From positions 8,871,470 through 8,935,469 of the forward strand of contig NC_092012.1 of NCBI RefSeq assembly GCF_042242105.1: DNA of 64,000 nt. The letters are read 5' to 3'. Position 1 is the first letter of the stretch, and each line of letters begins with the position of its first letter. Source of the stretch: Pempheris klunzingeri. Its lineage: Eukaryota; Chordata; Actinopteri; Acropomatiformes; Pempheridae. A program made the translations under genes and the position numbers. Shown in pieces: positions 61,331 to 64,000 of the stretch. Below the pieces are notes generated by a model. The model ran no database searches. It was given only the letters and a program-made list of their open reading frames with translations, and was not told where the DNA came from.

Positions 61331-62428
61331 TTAAATCCAGTATAGCCTGTGTGCCAAGCACGGCGCTGCAGCTCGTGTCACTCACTGATCCCTCATGCAA
61401 CGGTGACATCAGTGCTCCTGTTTTAGCAGGTGAAGAGGAGGGGGAGTCCGGTGATTATCTAATGCTCTCGCAGTCATCTGAAGAGCCCTGGAGAACTGCT
61501 TCTGATATTTTCCTACAAAAAATGGGAGATCTAAGCTGTTGCAAAGAGGTGGAGCCACGCAGAGTCGCAGATAGACCAGGGGTGGTGTGGACACTGTTGG
61601 CATATTGCTAATTCTAATCCTCTCTTAAGGCCACAGGGCTGTTGAGGTAATTAAGATTGTACAGTTGGGTATGGCTTTGGCAGCAAAGTTACTGTAGACT
61701 AATGATCTCTTATTCAAGCCAGACAGTCCTCTTGTGTAGCTTGTTGTTTGTACCCTGCTTGTCTTGTTGTCATGTATTTGGCCAGGCTGAGAAGGAGGAG
61801 TGGCCGACAGCAATGGAAAGGTTCCCGGTAAGATTACAGTACACTGTAGTGTCACTGGACCAGGCAGTGTCCCACTTAGACTTCCCAAGCTCCTTTAGCT
61901 TGTCCTTTTGCTTTATTGGCCTTTGACCTTACCTGGAATGAGCTAAGAAGGGAAGGAGAACGCGGGCTACACACGCCTGATCAAAAGCTGCCCATGGTTC
62001 ACAGTGAAAAAGACACTATGAGGGCAGGCAAAAAAGCAGAAGAAAGCACTTTGCTAATAAATGCAGGGGTGGGCACGGTGAAAGAAAAACATAAAGGCCC
62101 GATCATCTTGGGTGTGTTTGCATACATTTATTTCGGATGAGTGCGAATAAAAAGGGAAAGTCAAATAGCCCAGTGACAGTGGTCTTAAAGGAGGCTGCTG
62201 GGGGCAGAGGAAGCGGCGGAGGTTTTAGTAAGGGGCTGCCCCAGAGTCCTGGATGGCTTAGGATTGTCCAGGTCTTATGGGGATTTCAGGGTAATCTGGA
62301 TAAGGACAGAAATACCTTGAAGGTGAACATTGGAGAAAGTGCTCAGCTTCTCATTGATATGTCTTCTGTGTTTAATTAATTTACACACACTGCAGATGGA
62401 TACACACATCATCATCTGCAGATTTCCA

Positions 62429-62806
62429 TTAAAGGGGCGCTCTGTCTGTTATTTTACACATGAAGTGTGTACACCTATATGAGATGTACTACACAGTATT
62501 TTTTTTTTTCTGTATTTCTGGACTTCATAACCCTGATGATACCATCAGGGTTATTTTTGGCTGGGGCTTGAGAGTATAAATTTGTAGCAGAAAGGCTGTG
62601 CTACAAACTGGTGCTTTTAGAGAGCAGGGAAGGTCTAATGAAAGATGATATTGCATAACATAGGCTCCAGTGTTTTTGGAGCTTTATGCATACTAGAGAC
62701 CAAAAGTGAGGATAACTCGGCCTTTGCTGCTTTGATTCTTACCATTTTGTCTTCCAAGTCCTCTCAGTTTATGGAAGTGCAGTTATAAATGGCTCTACCC
62801 CGTCAA
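62429..62806. mobile_element. Dispersed repeat family R4, longest copy
   Basis: Left end TTAAAGGGGCGCTCTGTCTG; the right end, reverse-complemented, TTGACGGGGTAGAGCC, suggests worn terminal inverted repeats. Inside it are a perfect 12-bp hairpin (62527-62554), CTCCAGTGTTTTTGGAGCTT, CTAGAGACCAAAAGTGAGG and TTTATGGAAGTGCAGTTATA, blocks shared in reverse order with the copy at 44541. Confidence 0.65.
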
Positions 62807-63841
62807 CCCAGCATGCTTGCTGCTGTGCAGTTTGTAGATCCTTTCATCATTAGACTCAGGAGATCTCGTAATAAGATTTGAACGTTGGATTTTGCTCATA
62901 TTGCTGTTGGATCCTCAAAATGAGATAATAAAATTGGTCTGGGTCATATTGAGATCGCCGTTTGGACACACTCCGACTACAATGTTCATGCGATTAATTT
63001 GAAAAGATGAAGAGGGAAATTGGGAAAAGTAAACCACATTTGGATAAATAAAGCCACAGGAGATGGATTAAAGTCGAGGACACAGAACAATGTGATCTCA
63101 TTAAAATCTCATCTGTCTTTTGATTTGAAACTCCAGCCTCAGTTTCATCGTCACAGTTTGGCAGTTATCTTATATGCAGCGATGCAGCCAACAGCCTTAT
63201 GTACATTATGTCTCTCCATCTTTAATGAGTGCGTCTCTCTCCTGCTCTTCTGCTCATGTCCCTGTAGGCCAGTGTGTTAGGGCTCTGAGCGCAGTCTCTA
63301 ACCCTCGTCACTTGGCCTGTCGGCAGGAACTGCTCCGCTGCCAGGCCTCAGTTACTCTCCTTGGCACAGTGACGCACAGATCACATACACACTCGCGCCA
63401 CTATGGACACAGCATATGCACACAGGCCTAGGCAGCGTCACCAGCTAAGGGAACAAGCATGTACTCTGATGTCAGACGCTTTAATATATAATATATACAT
63501 ACACAGTCAAACAGATATTCTCTGTAGGAGCAGGAGAATAAATACTGTATTCTGCTTTTTTTTCAGTATCTGTGTGTTCTTGTGTACAGTGTGTCTGAGG
63601 AAAAAAAAAATCAGATTGCACTACAGTAGCAGTTCACATCTGATGGTTTTTGTGTGATATCCGAGGAGATGCTGGCAAGGTGTGGAACACCAGAGAGAAA
63701 CAGGGACAGGTCACCAAGGATGAAGTAACCTATCCATTTTCTGCAAACTCTGTATTTTTAAACCACGGACGTCATTCAAGGGCGTTTGGGACTGAATTCC
63801 AGGACAAGTTCAGTCTCCTGTGAGTTACCCGGTGTCTTCCC

Positions 63842-63862
63842 TGTGTGTGTGTGTGTGTGTGT
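63842..63862. repeat. (TG)n microsatellite
   Basis: About ten TG units near the right edge of the window. Confidence 0.85.
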
Positions 63863-64000
63863 ATGTGTGCGCGCATTCCCGTATGCTTGAATTTCCGCAC
63901 TATCTGGTGAGGTAGGAGAGATGTCACTGCAGACAGAATAAAGGTCAGGGCGTACTCTGGAAGCACTGCTCGAAAAACAATGAATGTGTATGTGTGCATG

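Larger units (their letters stand above)
52282..64000 (+). other. pde8a: Intron 1 of pde8a (to window edge)
   Basis: At least 11.7 kb with no PDE8 exon in any frame. It contains repeat families (56232-56545, 57826-58090, 62429-62806) and GT microsatellites. The longest open frame (61228-61611, plus) begins across a GT repeat and has no known domain. An unrelated nested gene cannot be excluded but none was recognised. Confidence 0.55.

Noticed and set aside
61228-61611. Plus-strand frame of 127 codons in pde8a intron 1
   Set aside because: Its start runs through a GT repeat and the rest does not match the PDE8 REC or PAS region expected for exon 2.

Overview
The window is vertebrate nuclear DNA, almost certainly from a spiny-rayed (percomorph-type) teleost fish. 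The genes are split by short GT-AG introns and their protein products align throughout with vertebrate families. The spaces hold CA, GA and AT microsatellites and dispersed repeats of types common in fish genomes. There are no bacterial operons, CRISPR arrays or prophages. I rebuilt exons by matching splice sites, reading phase and recalled family sequences. The four complete genes and the visible part of usp8 each sum to an exact multiple of three.

Layout. 1-8.8 kb: usp8 on the minus strand, missing only its last exon or exons (off the left edge). 8.9-13.6 kb: intergenic, with a decayed LINE reverse-transcriptase fragment. 13.7-18.5 kb: hdc (histidine decarboxylase), plus strand, 12 exons, 664 aa. 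18.5-22.5 kb: slc27a2 copy A, minus strand, 10 exons, 620 aa, tail-to-tail with hdc. 22.6-25.3 kb: spacer with a Tc1-like relic. 25.4-32.2 kb: slc27a2 copy B, minus strand, 10 exons, 622 aa, a tandem duplicate with the same lengths for all eight internal exons. 32.2-36.0 kb: spacer. 36.0-40.9 kb: gatm (glycine amidinotransferase), plus strand, 9 exons, 424 aa. 41-50.4 kb: gene-free, repeat-bearing, with several CTCF-like motifs. 50.4-64 kb: CpG-rich start region and first coding exon of a PDE8 phosphodiesterase (probably pde8a), followed by intron 1 to the right edge.

The genes are separate housekeeping or metabolic functions, not a pathway: deubiquitination at endosomes (usp8), histamine synthesis (hdc), uptake and CoA activation of long and very long fatty acids (slc27a2 A and B), the first step of creatine synthesis in mitochondria (gatm), and cAMP hydrolysis (pde8). 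The hdc-slc27a2 neighbourhood is also found in mammals. I saw no new multi-gene system. The most interesting signals are the tandem slc27a2 pair with different C-terminal peroxisomal signals, a splice donor built into a CA/GT microsatellite, overlapping convergent 3' ends of hdc and slc27a2, a hAT-type MITE with a nearly intact target duplication inside hdc, and other repeat families present in several copies.
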